Shown one piece after another: positions 55,381 through 63,395 of a stretch of 64,000 bases of DNA. How positions within the stretch are numbered: the stretch's first letter is position 1; each line of letters opens with the position of its first letter. This stretch comes from Bacillus wiedmannii. GTDB taxonomy: Bacteria > Bacillota > Bacilli > Bacillales > Bacillaceae_G. The notes beneath the pieces were generated by a model. The model was not told the DNA's origin. It worked only from the letters and a program-made list of their open reading frames with translations, and searched no databases. The stretch lies in contig NZ_LOBC01000028.1 in NCBI RefSeq assembly GCF_001583695.1, forward strand, positions 186,001 to 250,000. The letters run 5' to 3'. The position numbers were made by a program, and so were the translations under genes.

Positions 55381-55874
55381 ATGATAGATTATAGAATATT
55401 TTCAAGAGAAAACTATTCAAATAAGATTGGAGAGCTTGTAACAATGCTTGAACATACAAGAGATGTTACATTGAGCGAAATAACCAAAGTGATTTAGATT
55501 TCTTACCAAACGGTAGTTCAAACACTATTGGTTCTCTCTTATCACATATTGCAGCGATGGAGTTTGTTCATCAAGTTATCTCGTTTGAAAAAAGAGATTT
55601 AACTGAAAGTGAATATCTAAAGTGGCGAATTTCTTTAGAACTTGGAGACAAAGCAAGGGAAGGAATAAAAAAGCAATCTTTAGATTATTATTTGAATGAA
55701 TTATTACAAGTTAGAGAAAATACACTAACATATCTGAAATCAAAACAAGATAGCTGGTTATTCGAGGAAAACAAGTGGGATAATGGTGTGCCTTATAATA
55801 ATTAATACTTGTGGTTTCACGTTATGGAAGACGAAATTAATCATCGTGGACAAATAAGAACAATTAAGCGATAG
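55381..55874 (+). pseudogene. DinB-like gene with frameshift and nonsense codon
   Basis: ATG at 55381 after GGAGGG. Frame 1 gives MIDYRIFSRENYSNKIGELV and stops at 55495-55497; one base inserted near 55484 would join it to the frame reading SDLDFLPNGSSNTIGSLLSH, which continues to a TAA at 55803 and, past it, to WFHVMEDEINHRGQIR and a TAG at 55874. The LSHIAAMEF and HRGQIR histidine motifs are DinB metal-site features. So this is a twice-broken DinB gene. Confidence 0.8.
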
Positions 55875-55954
55875 ATGGGAATGAATAAATAAATCTTATT
55901 CACCCAAAGGGTGCTTTACTTGAGAAAGTCACTAGAAGAGTCAAATGATAACTA

Positions 55955-56003
55955 TGAACTGCCCCCAATTGCTAGGTTTTGTTTAACAATTGGGGGCAGT
56001 TCA
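55955..56003. terminator. Perfect 17-bp stem hairpin after the DinB pseudogene
   Basis: TGAACTGCCCCCAATTG (55955-55971) pairs perfectly with CAATTGGGGGCAGTTCA (55987-56003). T-rich DNA follows weakly, so termination is likely but not certain. Confidence 0.7.
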
Positions 56004-56121
56004 TTTATAGCGCATAGGTAATCAGCTTTTTGTTAATCATGAGGTAGATATTTTTAACTAAAAAACCAATAATGGAAATATATTACAGCTTATGACCCGT
56101 TTTTACACGTATCTCGGCTGA

Positions 56122-56361
56122 ACCCCTGATAGGCTTTATGTTCATAAAGATTATCAAGGGAAAGGTATAGCTTCAGCTCTTGTTGATATGCTTGAGTTAG
56201 AGGCAAAAAGATTAAACTTTTTAGAGATTATCACAGAGGCCAGTATTACTGCCAAGCCATTCTTTAAACACAAAGGGTACCAAGTAATCTGTTCACAAAT
56301 TATAGAACGTAAGGGCATTAAATTAACTAATTATCGAATGGCTAAAAAGATAATAGCATAA
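56122..56361 (+). pseudogene. C-terminal fragment of a GNAT acetyltransferase
   Basis: An open frame without a start reads LYVHKDYQGKGIASALVDML, containing the acetyl-CoA loop QGKGIA, and ends ...NYRMAKKIIA at a TAA at 56361. The PFFKHKGYQ motif is typical of GNAT C-termini. The N-terminal half is missing; a TGA precedes the fragment. Confidence 0.75.
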
Positions 56362-56481
56362 TTTCGCTCTACTACTAGCTATATACTCTATAAGGGCATC
56401 CATATTTTGAAACCAAAATTTATACCAAAGTAGCTGTTTGGCCCCAGGTTAAGAAAACAACTATAAATTCATCACTAAGCT

Positions 56482-56519
56482 AAAAACCGATTTCCTTAGC
56501 GTACAGGAAATCGGTTTTT
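56482..56519. terminator. Hairpin terminator near the right transposon end
   Basis: AAAAACCGATTTCCT (56482-56496) pairs with AGGAAATCGGTTTTT (56505-56519). Confidence 0.82.
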
Positions 56520-56535
56520 TCTTTGCTAGAAGTTG

Positions 56536-56573
56536 CTTAGCGTATAATTTCCGCGTTTTGTCGGCAGGACCCC
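56536..56573. repeat. 38-bp Tn3-family-type terminal inverted repeat (right end)
   Basis: Read inward from the outside on the minus strand it starts GGGGTCCTGCCGACAAAACG and ends ACGCTAAG, total 38 bases. Tn4430's repeat is also 38 bases, starts GGGGTACCGCC and ends ACGCTAAG (from memory). The 5-base target duplication agrees with the Tn3 family. Confidence 0.78.
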
Positions 56574-56578
56574 TTATA
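56574..56578. repeat. Target-site duplication, right copy (TTATA)
   Basis: TTATA directly follows the right terminal repeat and matches 52018-52022. Confidence 0.85.
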
Positions 56579-56693
56579 TGGAATCTTGTATAATGTCGTA
56601 CTGAATTTAAGTATGCCTAAATGGACTGCACATATGGTAGCTACGATACTTTCCCTTGGTATTGCCTATCAAACTTTTATAAATTTCATTTAA
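56579..56693 (+). pseudogene. Small membrane protein gene, 3' half
   Basis: Continues the frame of 51932-52022 when one TTATA copy is removed: YGILYNVVLNLSMPKWTAHM then ATILSLGIAYQTFINFI and a TAA at 56691. This gives a second membrane span. The fit of frame, composition and hydropathy makes the split-gene reading secure. Confidence 0.8.
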
Positions 56694-56713
56694 ATTTTTT
56701 TATTATGCGTAAC

Positions 56714-56743
56714 AAAAAGGTCGCGACTCACGGCGACCTTTTT
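56714..56743. terminator. Bidirectional terminator
   Basis: AAAAAGGTCGC (56714-56724) pairs with GCGACCTTTTT (56733-56743); serves the split gene and the convergent collagenase gene. Confidence 0.88.
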
Positions 56744-56744
56744 A

Positions 56745-59660
56745 CTATTTCACTTCTACCGTATAATTCCCTGTTCCCCCGCCATACTGATACACATGTA
56801 AATAATATTTTCCTGGATACGTGTAGTAACTTCCTACTAACTTATTTCCTTCTTGCTGGGCATACGTAACATAATTATTTAAATCCGCTTCTGAATAAAG
56901 AACCCAGTTTACTCCGATATTATTTTCCTTCGTTACATTAATTTGTAGGTTTTTCGCCGTTTCGATATTAATTTCAAAGTAATCACTCGTATCACCATTT
57001 CCTAAACTAGCACGTAAAACTTGATTTAATTGCAGTTTATTTGCTGTTTGGAATGAATTATTCGGCTCTTTTTCTACACTGTTATCTTCTTTCTTTTGAA
57101 CCGTTACATTCGTTGTAACAGTATTCGTTAATCCTTTGTCGTCTGTTACTGTCAATTTTGCCGTGTACGTTCCTTCTGTTGTATACACGTGAGTTGGATT
57201 TTGTTCATTGCTTACAGTACCATCACCAAACTCCCATTTATAAGCAACAATTTTTCCATCTTCATCTTTTGATCCATCGCTTTTAAACGATATTGCTGCA
57301 TTTACATTTCCGCTATATGGACCATTTATAATCGCAACTGGTGCTTTATTCACAGCACCTTCTTCTGTATTCATACCATGGAACACAATATCATATTCAA
57401 ATTGCCCTGATGCATTCACACGATAATTCACAAAGTAAGCTGTTACTGTTTTGTAGCCTGTCCATTCTTTTGCACTTAAACGTTTTAACGTATCATTTAC
57501 GTTTTGTGTAATTGTTTTCCAGTCTTCATATTCCCCTTTTGCAGTAGTACCTGTATACGTTCCTTGCAGTGTAAATGTATTAAAGAACTGTGATTTATTT
57601 TTCTTAACTGATACATTACTTAATTTTGCTTCTGCTGTAATTTCTGCCGCAATATCTGAAACTGGTTTTGGTACGTGAGTTGCTAAATAATCATCTGATA
57701 CTAATGGAACATTAAATTTCTCACGGTTATCGACTAACATTTGCATATAATCTTGATACTCTTTATTTAAATTCGCATCTTTACTTAAAGTAGAACGGTA
57801 TGCATCATATGCTGTTACATCATTTTTTCTAATAAGATCATGAACTTTGTCAAACATATCATATCTCTTATTGTACATATACGATTGTAAAGCGAAGGAA
57901 TAATTATAGAAATCCCACGTTCCATACTTTGCATTTAACGTTCGCTCTGCCGTATAACGTTCTGCTGGATTTGAAGATATTCCTCCTATAATGCTCTTTC
58001 TCGGTACAACATTATCCGTTCTCGTTGCCCCCGCAAAAAACTCCGCATTCCCTTCTTCAAACCAAGATAATCTCTCATTCTCATACATCTTACCTTGTCC
58101 CCAAAGCCCTGGTACTTCATATCTACCTTGTAAGTAATGAGTAAACTCATGTCGGAACAATTCTTCTAAACTATAAATACTTTCTTCTGGCGTACGTTCA
58201 TAAGTAAAGAACGTACCTGTTCCTTCTATATAAAGGCCACCGTTATTCGTTTCATATCCGTACAATTGACGATTAAATTGATATTCAGCTGGACTATTAT
58301 AAATAACCATCGTTAATACATCATCAGGATTTCCTTTTTCTAAAGGTTGATCACTTTCAACTGTACGATGGAATTGTGCCTTTACTTCTTTTGCCGCCCA
58401 ATATAGACGTTTTATTTTTTCTTCTGTCACTTTATCTCCAGCCTTTAAAACAATTGCCCCATCATCAAACGTATACGTTTTCGGCAAATACTTTTTCTTC
58501 CCGTCTTCTCGTATTTGATCTAAATTAACAACATTTCCATTTGCATCTTTCCCGCCATAATTCGTCGCGATTTGCTCAGCCGCTACGAAATATTGCTCTC
58601 CTAAATACGGATACATTTTCATCGCGTCTGTTACAACTTGCAATCCTTTCGTTCCTGTACTATGGAACGTACCAAGTCTACCTGTATAATAAATACCATT
58701 ATTAATTAACCAACCATTCTTCTCTGTCACCGTTCCAATTAAAGCAAAACGACTTAATTCATTAATATAGCTATCAATTTTTTGGTACCATACTGTATCT
58801 TTCGGTGCTTTTCTCGTATCGTACAAATACGATTGAATGTCGTAATCAACACCTTGCATAATATCGTAAATCGCATTTCCAGCTGAAAGATTGTCTACCA
58901 ATGTAGAAAAATTATCGTTATATTGTTTAAAAATCTTTGCAGCTGATGTTATCGTTTCCACATCACTCGAAGCATTTCCTATTAATTTTCCGTATGATGA
59001 TACAACTCTATTTTGTTCTAACGTACCGAGTTTGAAATTCGGGTTATTCGCAATCGTTTTTAATGCAGGTAAGCATTTATCATGATAGCTCCGCTCATTT
59101 AGTTTACTTAATTCTGTATGATAAAATCCTAAATAAAACCCTGAACGTAATACTTCTACTAAAGTCTCAATCCCTTTGGAGTCATCTTTCGTATAAACTT
59201 GTCCTTGCTGCTTCAATTTATCAATAATTGCCTGCATCCTACTATCATTTTGATAGAATGCAAGGCTATCCTTATTAAATTGAAATAGACCCGTAATTTG
59301 CTCCCAATCAATTGTTACAAGTAAATCTACTAACTGCTGATTGCTTAATTGATTTAGTTCAGCAATTGTATAAGTTTTCGCTGCAGCTAATTGCTTACTT
59401 TCTTTTTTTACTTCAGGTGGTCTTTGCGACAAATCAGCAAATTGTAGCCTTTTCTCAAAAGACTTATTTTCAAGCACTTTTGATGAATGAGCTAATTCTT
59501 GCACTGGCAGTTGCACACCAACTGGTTCCATTTTTAGCACATTCCGATAAGAAACTTGCTCTCCCTTTTTACTTTCTGCCAATGTGCTCCCTTGAAAACT
59601 CCCTAACATTAAACTAGCAAAACTTACCCCTACTAACACTTTTTTTGAATAGCCTTTCAT
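56745..59660 (-). CDS. colA: Secreted microbial collagenase (peptidase M9)
   Basis: A 971-residue precursor exported by a signal peptide (KKVLVGVSFASLMLGSFQGS, cut near TLA-ESK at about residue 28). The M9 N-terminal activator domain covers about residues 90-370; the gluzincin catalytic domain has HEFTH near residue 504 and the third zinc ligand in EEGNAEFFAG near residue 532. A PKD domain (KWEFGDGTVSNEQNPTHVYT) lies near residue 800-850 and a PPC/collagen-binding domain at the C-terminus. It degrades triple-helical collagen outside the cell. ATG at 59660 follows GGGGAG; the longer frame has no support. Confidence 0.95.
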   Translation of the reverse strand: MKGYSKKVLVGVSFASLMLGSFQGSTLAESKKGEQVSYRNVLKMEPVGVQLPVQELAHSSKVLENKSFEKRLQFADLSQRPPEVKKESKQLAAAKTYTIAELNQLSNQQLVDLLVTIDWEQITGLFQFNKDSLAFYQNDSRMQAIIDKLKQQGQVYTKDDSKGIETLVEVLRSGFYLGFYHTELSKLNERSYHDKCLPALKTIANNPNFKLGTLEQNRVVSSYGKLIGNASSDVETITSAAKIFKQYNDNFSTLVDNLSAGNAIYDIMQGVDYDIQSYLYDTRKAPKDTVWYQKIDSYINELSRFALIGTVTEKNGWLINNGIYYTGRLGTFHSTGTKGLQVVTDAMKMYPYLGEQYFVAAEQIATNYGGKDANGNVVNLDQIREDGKKKYLPKTYTFDDGAIVLKAGDKVTEEKIKRLYWAAKEVKAQFHRTVESDQPLEKGNPDDVLTMVIYNSPAEYQFNRQLYGYETNNGGLYIEGTGTFFTYERTPEESIYSLEELFRHEFTHYLQGRYEVPGLWGQGKMYENERLSWFEEGNAEFFAGATRTDNVVPRKSIIGGISSNPAERYTAERTLNAKYGTWDFYNYSFALQSYMYNKRYDMFDKVHDLIRKNDVTAYDAYRSTLSKDANLNKEYQDYMQMLVDNREKFNVPLVSDDYLATHVPKPVSDIAAEITAEAKLSNVSVKKNKSQFFNTFTLQGTYTGTTAKGEYEDWKTITQNVNDTLKRLSAKEWTGYKTVTAYFVNYRVNASGQFEYDIVFHGMNTEEGAVNKAPVAIINGPYSGNVNAAISFKSDGSKDEDGKIVAYKWEFGDGTVSNEQNPTHVYTTEGTYTAKLTVTDDKGLTNTVTTNVTVQKKEDNSVEKEPNNSFQTANKLQLNQVLRASLGNGDTSDYFEINIETAKNLQINVTKENNIGVNWVLYSEADLNNYVTYAQQEGNKLVGSYYTYPGKYYLHVYQYGGGTGNYTVEVK

Positions 59661-59814
59661 GCTCTCCCCTACCTTACATTTTTTAGTGTCCCGCACCATT
59701 ATTTTACTATTCTTACTTTTTATTCTGTATTGAGAAAAAATAAGGGAACGTTCACACATGTATCCATGCCTAGCAAAATTAACACTTGACTTTATGTGAA
59801 TTTTATATCAAAAA

Positions 59815-59850
59815 AAGATAGATAATAGCGAAATGTCTGCTATATCTACC
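59815..59850 (-). terminator. Terminator after the MgtC/SapB gene
   Basis: GATAGATAATAGC (59817-59829) pairs with GCTATaTCTACC (59839-59850), and the minus strand continues with TTTTTTT. Confidence 0.82.
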
Positions 59851-59863
59851 CTCGTTTTCAACG

Positions 59864-60541
59864 CTATGATTTTAACTTTATAAACGTAACTTCCGGTAAT
59901 GTTTGCATATGCTGAATAAATTCATTCTTTTCTTCTGACGATATATTTTTCAGCTGCATTCCTACCTTATATACTATTTCTGCGCCTTGCTGTGAAGTCT
60001 CCACTTCATATGAAAGTATTGGAATGTCTTTCATATGAAGTATTTCTAATATTTGCTGTACCGCCTCATGTTTATTTATACACATTTGCACTGTTATATT
60101 TTGCGGAAATAAAAATTGCACCTTAAAAATACGACTCACAATCTCTAAACCAATTAAAACTAGAATCGTCGCTCCAATGCCTACTACATACATGCCAGCG
60201 CCAATTGCTAATCCAATTCCTGCTGTAGCCCATAAACCAGCCGCTGTCGTTAACCCTTTCACCGCCTGTTTTTGAATAATAATTGTACCTGCACCTAAAA
60301 AACCTACTCCACTAACCACTTGCGCTGCAATACGGCTCGGATCAAGAGCCGTATGTTCTTCATTCATAATATCTGAAAAGGCATATTTTGAAACGACCAT
60401 TATTAAAGCACTCCCTACCGCTACGAGGAAATGAGTCTTTAATCCCGCTTCTTTTGATCGAATTTCTCTTTCAATACCGATTATTGCTCCTAACAAACCC
60501 GCAACACCGATTCGTATAATCAAATCAAAATTTACACTCAC
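59864..60541 (-). CDS. MgtC/SapB family membrane protein
   Basis: A 225-residue protein with four to five membrane spans in residues 1-140 and a cytoplasmic ACT-like C-terminal domain. Family motifs: AGLLGAIIGIEREIRSKEAG near residue 14, THFLVAVGSALIMVVSKYAF and DPSRIAAQVVSGVGFLGAGT near residue 68. MgtC-type proteins are linked to magnesium limitation and ATP synthase control in pathogens; the Bacillus role is less clear. GTG start after GGGGGAAGG. It is transcribed alone. Confidence 0.88.
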   Translation of the reverse strand: MSVNFDLIIRIGVAGLLGAIIGIEREIRSKEAGLKTHFLVAVGSALIMVVSKYAFSDIMNEEHTALDPSRIAAQVVSGVGFLGAGTIIIQKQAVKGLTTAAGLWATAGIGLAIGAGMYVVGIGATILVLIGLEIVSRIFKVQFLFPQNITVQMCINKHEAVQQILEILHMKDIPILSYEVETSQQGAEIVYKVGMQLKNISSEEKNEFIQHMQTLPEVTFIKLKS

Positions 60542-60844
60542 GAGCCCTTCCCCCTTTCATTCATTATAGATAGATAAAACAAAAATTATCACACACATCC
60601 ATTTATCGATATAAAAACATTTCATTAAAATATACTTAATATCCTAGGTGATTTATGTTAATATTTTCAATATTAACATAAATAGAATTCAGCCCACTTT
60701 TTATACGAAAAACCATAAACTTTACTTTCCATTTAAAAACGGGATATGGATTGCATAAAATGAGGTTGAGAAAGTTTAGAAAACGCTTACATTTTGCACC
60801 GTATTTTTTTATACATACTACATAAATAAAGGAGCTTACTAACA
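60542..60844. other. Intergenic region with an AT-rich 15-bp palindrome
   Basis: About 300 bases between divergent genes. They contain the inverted repeat ATTTATGTTAATATT (60651-60665) with AATATTAACATAAAT (60669-60683), three bases apart, and no recognised gene. The palindrome has no T-run and may be an operator or a cruciform-prone site. Confidence 0.65.
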
Positions 60845-61363
60845 ATGAACGTCTCTTTACTTACACCTACTATCGATTTACAAGAAGAATACTTAGATTT
60901 TTATAACGAATGGAAAGATAGCGGTGAAACGATGATTCCGTGGGTTATCTCAAAAGATCCCTCTAATTTCACGGCAATGATTCAAGAACTTCACGATGCA
61001 CATAACGGAATAAACCTCCCTGAATCTTGGGTACCAGACTCTACGTATTGGCTCGTTACAGATGAAAATAAAATTGTAGAAGCTGTTAATATACGTCATA
61101 GTTTAACCGAACATTTATTTAACGCTGGCGGTCATATCGGTTATGGCATTCGCCCTTCCGAAAGAAAAAAAGGTTATGCTACGAAGTTATTAGAGTTATC
61201 GCTAGAAAAAACGAAGGAATTAAACATCGAGAAAGTACTTGTCGTTTGTGACGAAGTGAATACAGGATCAGAAAAAACAATTTTACATAACGGCGGGCTT
61301 CGTGATGATGATTTCATCGAGGAAGATGGAAATGTAGTAAGAAGATTTTGGATTAAGCTATGA
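60845..61363 (+). CDS. GNAT family N-acetyltransferase
   Basis: A 172-residue acetyltransferase. The acetyl-CoA region is GYGIRPSERKKGYATKLLEL near residue 98-117, followed by IEKVLVVCDEVNTGSEKTIL. The pattern GHIGYGIRPSERKKGYA is typical of the Acetyltransf_3-like enzymes of Bacillus. Substrate unknown. ATG nine bases after AAAGGAG. Its TGA overlaps the ATG of the next frame (ATGA), so translation is coupled. Confidence 0.86.
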   Translation: MNVSLLTPTIDLQEEYLDFYNEWKDSGETMIPWVISKDPSNFTAMIQELHDAHNGINLPESWVPDSTYWLVTDENKIVEAVNIRHSLTEHLFNAGGHIGYGIRPSERKKGYATKLLELSLEKTKELNIEKVLVVCDEVNTGSEKTILHNGGLRDDDFIEEDGNVVRRFWIKL

Positions 61364-62276
61364 AAAAGTCATCCGATAAAAATAATCTTGTTATAGAGAA
61401 ATATAGTAGAAGTAATGAGCTAAAAGTAAAACAACTTATTGATTTATACAATGAAGACTCTTATCTATTTAATTTATTACGAGATAATAAAACAAAATGT
61501 GCATATGTTGCCTACTATAAAAAAGATGTAGTAGGCACCTTTCTCACCTGGAATAATAACTTCCATCCATACTGCACATACTTTCGAATATATACGAACC
61601 CTTTCTATTCAGTGCTACACATAGAACAAATTTTTTTAACCGAGATTCTAAAACGAGAAAACTTCAAATTACCATTACAAACCTCTATATGGGAAACATC
61701 GGCTCATTTAAAAGCCTATTATGAAGACATAATTTTACGGAAATCCGAAGAACATATATGCCGATATTAGACGTACGAAAAATCATAGCTATCGATACAA
61801 TGCTTCATTCAAATTATCATGTACAAACCTTATCAAACATCGAGTCTAATAATAGCTTCTTTGAAAAGCTAGCTCACTTAGTAAAAACGAATTATGAGGA
61901 TACTCACTTAGCAAATCCCGTTGCCTCATACCCGCTCGAAACTTGGAAAGAACAGATCTTAACTGATGATGTGTTACTAGATGGGAGCTTTGTAATGATA
62001 GATGAAGAAAATAAAATTATTGCGTACTCTTTCCTCCATACATCAGAAAGAGATAATACGGTAGAACTAGGATGGTGTGGGACTCACACTACAGAAAATT
62101 TATCCTTACTGAAACTTCTCGTTTTCAAACAATCTATGTATGCAAGTGAACATGGTTATTCTTTCATTCAAGGTGAATTCGATTCAATGAGTATATATGC
62201 AATGGAGATATTAAAATCCTTTCCTTTCAATCCTTGTGCTACTTGGATTACGTATCAAAAAGAAGTCGGAAAGTGA
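61360..62276 (+). pseudogene. GNAT-like gene split by a frameshift near 61730
   Basis: The first frame (61360-61770, 136 residues) ends in an unnatural tail (LRKSEEHICRY). The second (61758-62276) starts at an internal Met, but its frame is open upstream (FTEIRRTYMPILDVRKI) back to about 61731. Adding one A in ATAATTTTACGG (near 61732) would join them into one protein of about 305 residues with no ribosome site needed for the second part. It resembles two-domain GNAT-like acetyltransferases. The frame break could be real or a sequencing error in an A/T run. Confidence 0.75.
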
Positions 62277-62299
62277 TTATACACCTTCCGACTTCTTTT
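62259..62299. terminator. Bidirectional terminator overlapping two gene ends
   Basis: AGAAGTCGGAA pairs with TTCCGACTTCT, flanked by A- and T-runs; the stems overlap the last codons of the GNAT-like gene and sit beside the dioxygenase stop. Confidence 0.8.
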
Positions 62300-63206
62300 A
62301 TGCTGTCTCTATTTCAAACTGCACTGTAATACCACTAGGATCTACTACTGTAAATCCGTTTGTACTTTCGTTTACTTTATGTTGTTTTTCTATTAATCTT
62401 TCTTTCACTTCATCTAACGCTTCTTTATGCGGTAATACAATTGTATATACCTTAAGTCCAGTTGCATACGCTGGTGGATGTGGATTATTTACTCCGTTCC
62501 ACGTATTTGCACCTATATGGTGATGATATCCTCCTGCAGAAATGAATAAGCAGTCATCTTCACGCTGTTGCACTTCAAATCCTACTGTCTCTACATAAAA
62601 CTCGTGTGACTTCTCTACATCCGCTATTCGTAAATGTACGTGCCCAACGACAGTATTAGCAGGCAATCCATCAACCTCATAATCAACGAGCGTTGCCAGT
62701 TCTTTTAAATCTAGCGGCGTACTTCCTCCTGGTCCTTCTCCCCATTGATCACGCGGGCGGTCTGCATAAATTTCTATACCATTCCCCTCTAAATCTTGTA
62801 AATAAAACGCTTCGCTATATGTATGATCACTTGCACTATTAAACCTTGAGATCGGTAAAATTTCATTTGAATATGTATAACGTCCTTCTTGCTCATCCGG
62901 ACTATCAATTACATTCTTATTACGAATCACCCCAAATAATGCCGAAGCAAAAGCCTCACGAGTTGGAACTAAAAAAGCTACATGATATATACCAGTCGTA
63001 CGCGGCTCTTGCAGTACCCCGTCCTCTAATTTTTCAAGAACAAGTAACGTGTTCTTTCCACCTTTTCCTGATAAATATGCTTTATTCTCCTCACGCTGAA
63101 TTACTTCTAAGCCTACTACATTCTCATAAAAAGCAATTTGGCGCTCTAAATTTTGCACTTTAAATTCAACATGACCAATACGTGTTTTCGGATGAATTTG
63201 TACCAT
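62298..63206 (-). CDS. Extradiol ring-cleavage dioxygenase (VOC family, catechol 2,3-dioxygenase-like)
   Basis: A 302-residue protein with two vicinal-oxygen-chelate modules. Module 1 starts RIGHVEFKVQNLERQIAFYE; module 2 (from about residue 155) has VGHVHLRIADVEKSHEFYVE. Iron ligands are His in VVGHVHLRI, His in YHHHIGANTW and Glu in VQFEIE near the end, as in CatE-type enzymes of Bacillus. It would cleave catechol-like rings with Fe(II). The ATG at 63206 follows GGAG by six bases; an upstream ATG at 63218 or 63242 is possible. The substrate is unproven. Confidence 0.85.
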   Translation of the reverse strand: MVQIHPKTRIGHVEFKVQNLERQIAFYENVVGLEVIQREENKAYLSGKGGKNTLLVLEKLEDGVLQEPRTTGIYHVAFLVPTREAFASALFGVIRNKNVIDSPDEQEGRYTYSNEILPISRFNSASDHTYSEAFYLQDLEGNGIEIYADRPRDQWGEGPGGSTPLDLKELATLVDYEVDGLPANTVVGHVHLRIADVEKSHEFYVETVGFEVQQREDDCLFISAGGYHHHIGANTWNGVNNPHPPAYATGLKVYTIVLPHKEALDEVKERLIEKQHKVNESTNGFTVVDPSGITVQFEIETA

Positions 63207-63325
63207 GAATAACTCCATCTCCTTATCCTTATATATTTCCAATACATATAACCGTTACTATGAAGGATACAACTAAAATCACCCTATGTAAATAAGAAAA
63301 GTCAGAATTTATAATCTTTTTTATT

Positions 63326-63380
63326 TCCATAATAAAAAAGCCCCCTCTTCTAACTTTCAGAAAAGGTGACTTTACGAAAC
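63326..63380 (-). terminator. Weak terminator-like hairpin after the VanW-family gene
   Basis: AAAGTC... pairs imperfectly with GGGCTTTTT across 63330-63375; on the minus strand it ends in a T-run. Confidence 0.45.
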
Positions 63381-63395
63381 AGTCTACTATTATTC

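Larger units (their letters stand above)
52023..56573. mobile_element. Tn3-like-ended insertion containing IS231 and passenger genes
   Basis: The 4551-base segment starts with GGGGTCCTGCCG and ends with its exact inverse CGGCAGGACCCC, flanked by TTATA duplications. The right end extends to a 38-base sequence (56536-56573) that begins CTTAGCGT when read on the plus strand, the size and tip layout of Tn3-family terminal repeats such as Tn4430. The left end keeps only 12 bases of it before IS231-type sequence begins, so an IS231 insertion has apparently destroyed the inner left repeat. No Tn3 transposase or resolvase is inside. Contents: DUF1963 gene, IS231, a 100-residue gene, DinB and GNAT remnants. 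Confidence 0.78.

Noticed and set aside
60636-60845. A 69-residue minus-strand frame
   Set aside because: It covers the AT-rich palindrome and the GNAT promoter region and lacks a ribosome site.
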